Positions 6,216 through 7,519 of a stretch of 7,519 nucleotides of DNA are shown here, piece after piece; position 1 is the first letter of the stretch; each line of letters begins with the position of its first letter. The stretch is taken from contig JAHJWA010000334.1 in NCBI GenBank assembly GCA_018828205.1, positions 1 to 7,519 of the forward strand. Reading direction: 5' to 3'. The notes below the pieces were generated by a model. The model saw only the letters and a list, made by a program, of their open reading frames with translations. It was not told the origin of the DNA and made no database searches. The position numbers and the translations under genes are program-made. Origin of the DNA: Alphaproteobacteria bacterium. GTDB taxonomy: Bacteria > Pseudomonadota > Alphaproteobacteria > Sphingomonadales > Sphingomonadaceae.

Positions 6216-6512
6216 TCAGAGCAGGCTGCCCGAGCGCGCCTGTCCGGCCTTGAAGATGTCCTCGGTGGCGACCCCGGTCGAGGCGGTGTCGAGCGAGTAG
6301 AGCGTGGCGACTCCCATCGTGGTCGCCGCCTGCGAGGAGACGTAGCTCTGCTGCTGCGCGTTGGTGGCGTTGTGCGCCGCATTGGCGAGCGATTGCGCGG
6401 TCGCCTGATAGAGATTGCCCATCGCGATCGCCGGCGCGTCGCCCAGGACCTTGACGTTGGCCTGGGTGACCGAATCGGTAATCTGGTCGTTCACGTGAGT
6501 TGGAAAAGCCAT
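6216..6512 (-). CDS. RebB-family R-body structural protein, first gene of the array (98 aa)
   Basis: This is a canonical RebB subunit: MAFPTHVNDQITDSVTQANV, then LGDAPAIAMGNLYQATAQ, then HNATNAQQQSYVSSQAATTM, then GVATLYSLDTASTGVATEDI, with a slightly longer end (FKAGQARSGSLL) than its close duplicate downstream. The frame stays open 14 codons farther upstream to an ATG at 6554. I chose the ATG at 6512 because AAAGGGGA sits four to five bases before it and because MAFPT is the shared start of the paralogs. As promoter-proximal gene with a strong ribosome-binding site it is probably the most abundant subunit. The regulator gene ends 150 bases upstream in the same direction. Confidence 0.94.
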   Translation of the reverse strand: MAFPTHVNDQITDSVTQANVKVLGDAPAIAMGNLYQATAQSLANAAHNATNAQQQSYVSSQAATTMGVATLYSLDTASTGVATEDIFKAGQARSGSLL

Positions 6513-6662
6513 TTCATCCCCTTTCTGATCTGGGTCGCATCGCCCGTCTGCCAAGCGAGTCGAGCTGGGGAGAGAATGCGGGGGGACGGCGCGGAATACT
6601 TGGACGAAGCGGGGCCGGGTCCGGGCGTCCAGCGGATAGCGAATGCCGCCCGATCGGGTGGA
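6513..6662 (-). promoter_or_regulatory. Leader between regulator and reb array, probable reb promoter region
   Basis: This 150-base space separates the regulator's stop from the first reb gene and is the largest gap in the window, so the array's promoter most likely lies here. I see no good sigma-54 -24/-12 element: a TTGGCA at 6549-6554 is followed by a GC at the wrong distance from its GG (12 bases instead of 10). The same TTGGCA resembles a -35 box, but no convincing -10 follows. A 6-bp inverted repeat TGGACG/CGTCCA spans 6601-6631. The 3' end carries the ribosome-binding site AAAGGGGA of the first reb gene. There is no T-run that would make a terminator for the regulator. Confidence 0.45.
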
Positions 6663-7519
6663 TCAGTCCGCCTCGGCGGCGACCCGGACAGATCCGGACG
6701 TAGTTTTGGCCGAGTCGGACAGATGCGGTGCGAGCACGGACCCTTCGCCGACTCGCCTGCGTCGACGGAACTGCCGGGGGCTTTCGCCGATCGCGCTGCG
6801 GAAGCTGCGCTCGAAATAGCTCAGATCGCCGAAGCCGACCTGGAAGGCGAGCTCGGTGATCGAGGCCGCGGGCTGCTGCACCAGCCGTTCGCAGGCAGCC
6901 AGAATGCGGATCTGGCGCAGCAGCCGCTTGAAGGAGACCCCGACGACGGTGCGGAACAGCGCGCTCATCCGCAGCGGGGTCGTTCCGCCGATCGCGGCGA
7001 GATCGGCCAGGTCGATCGGCTCCGCGAAGCAGGCGCCGAGATGACGCAGGGCCTTGGCCAGTGAGGGTTCGAGCTCCGCGAAATCGTCTTCAGGGTCGAG
7101 CGTGCGCAGAGCCCAGCGGCCGAGTGGAGCGGGCTCGAGGGCGTGCGAATCGGCCGCGCCGGACGAGCGGACGCCCGGTGCTTCGCACGCCATCTCGGGG
7201 GCGTAGCGGCGGATATCATTCGCCTGGACCGGTTCGGTGCCGGTCATCGTCGCCAACCGTCCAAGCAGCCGCTCGAGTTCGGCGAGATTCTCGGGCCAGC
7301 GGTAGGCCAGGCAGGCTGCCATCAGCTCGGCCGAGAGCTTTGTGTCCGCATCGAAGCCCAGCCGCGCGATCGTGCCGCGGGCCAGCGCCGGGATGTCGCC
7401 GCTGCGCTCGCGCAAGGCAGGCATGCGCGTTTCGAGGACCGAAAACTCGCGGGCCAGCTCGCGCGAGAACCGCCCGTCACCCACGAGTTGCGGCAGCTCG
7501 AGCGTGGCCGAGGCGATGA
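6663..7519 (-). CDS. Transcriptional regulator: degenerate NtrC-type AAA+ domain fused to AraC-type HTH (5' end outside window)
   Basis: 284 residues are visible, and the frame is open through the right edge. Residues 1-105 are the back half of a sigma-54-interaction (NtrC/PspF) AAA+ domain: IASATLELPQLVGDGRF, then MPALRERSGDIPALA (32-46), then AYRWPENLAELERLL (71-85). Residues about 155-252 are an AraC/XylS DNA-binding domain with two helix-turn-helix units; the second has the signature AFQVGFGDLSYFERSFRSAIGESPRQFRR. NtrC-family proteins normally end in a Fis-type helix-turn-helix, so this fusion is unusual. Aligned to PspF, the arginine-finger positions R162 and R168 are Ser18 and Glu24, and the sensor II arginine R227 is Ala79, so ATP hydrolysis is probably lost. 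A GTG at 7484 is internal to the conserved domain and is not the start. It lies directly upstream of the reb array in the same direction and most likely controls it. Confidence 0.9.
   Translation of the reverse strand, partial: IASATLELPQLVGDGRFSRELAREFSVLETRMPALRERSGDIPALARGTIARLGFDADTKLSAELMAACLAYRWPENLAELERLLGRLATMTGTEPVQANDIRRYAPEMACEAPGVRSSGAADSHALEPAPLGRWALRTLDPEDDFAELEPSLAKALRHLGACFAEPIDLADLAAIGGTTPLRMSALFRTVVGVSFKRLLRQIRILAACERLVQQPAASITELAFQVGFGDLSYFERSFRSAIGESPRQFRRRRRVGEGSVLAPHLSDSAKTTSGSVRVAAEAD

Noticed and set aside
6513..6554. N-terminal extension of the first reb gene by 14 residues
   Set aside because: The internal ATG at 6512 has a strong ribosome-binding site and aligns with the MAFPT start of the paralogs; the extension does not resemble them.
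6536..6555. Sigma-54 promoter for the reb array (TTGGCA...ATGC on the minus strand)
   Set aside because: There are 12 bases between GG and GC instead of the 10 required, and the regulator's AAA+ domain looks catalytically dead.
6126..7064. Plus-strand open frame of 312 codons
   Set aside because: It is a shadow of the first reb gene and the AraC-type domain on the other strand.
7482..7484. GTG as start of the regulator
   Set aside because: The frame continues upstream with IASATLELPQL, which aligns with the conserved NtrC-type domain, so the true start is beyond the window.

Overview
The window is GC-rich, and every gene I can support reads on the minus strand. It is therefore described here from high to low coordinates. 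Composition and the style of the MTA-phosphorylase start at the left edge point to an alphaproteobacterium, perhaps Sphingomonadales. That placement is an impression, not a measured result.

Layout in order of transcription: (1) At the right edge is the 3' part of a regulator gene (6663-7519, 5' end outside the window). Its product joins the back half of an NtrC-type AAA+ domain to a C-terminal AraC/XylS DNA-binding domain. (2) A leader of about 150 bases follows and probably holds the promoter of the next genes. (3) Seven small genes follow in tandem (98, 92, 79, 92, 68, about 181 and 117 codons). All encode RebB-family proteins, the building blocks of R-bodies, which are coiled protein ribbons that unroll (the 'killing trait' of Caedibacter). 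(4) Three genes of unknown function follow with very short gaps or overlap: 387 aa with a strongly basic tail, a 92-aa alanine-rich helical protein whose ATG overlaps the previous stop, and 782 aa with a nucleotidyltransferase-like signature (KGG...DWD...ELIDV). (5) The first 30 codons of mtnP (S-methyl-5'-thioadenosine phosphorylase) lie at the left edge, running out of the window. This is a housekeeping gene that probably marks the island boundary.

Interpretation: this is a complete R-body (reb) locus with a dedicated regulator. The 10 genes from 6512 down to 177 look like one operon, because they share direction, have gaps of at most about 110 bases and include one ATGA overlap. The RebB paralogs probably co-assemble: four are near-canonical, two have long extra C-terminal regions and one has a short N-terminus. 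The intercistronic spaces hold hairpins and a perfect 15-bp tandem duplication that could set subunit ratios.

The most unusual parts are three. The regulator's AAA+ domain has lost the arginines needed for ATP hydrolysis in bacterial enhancer-binding proteins. One RebB-like subunit carries a polyproline tail. The three-gene companion module includes a protein that looks like a tandem of one intact and one degenerate nucleotidyltransferase fold. No RNA genes, CRISPR array, transposase or integrase were seen, and no gap between genes exceeds 150 bases.
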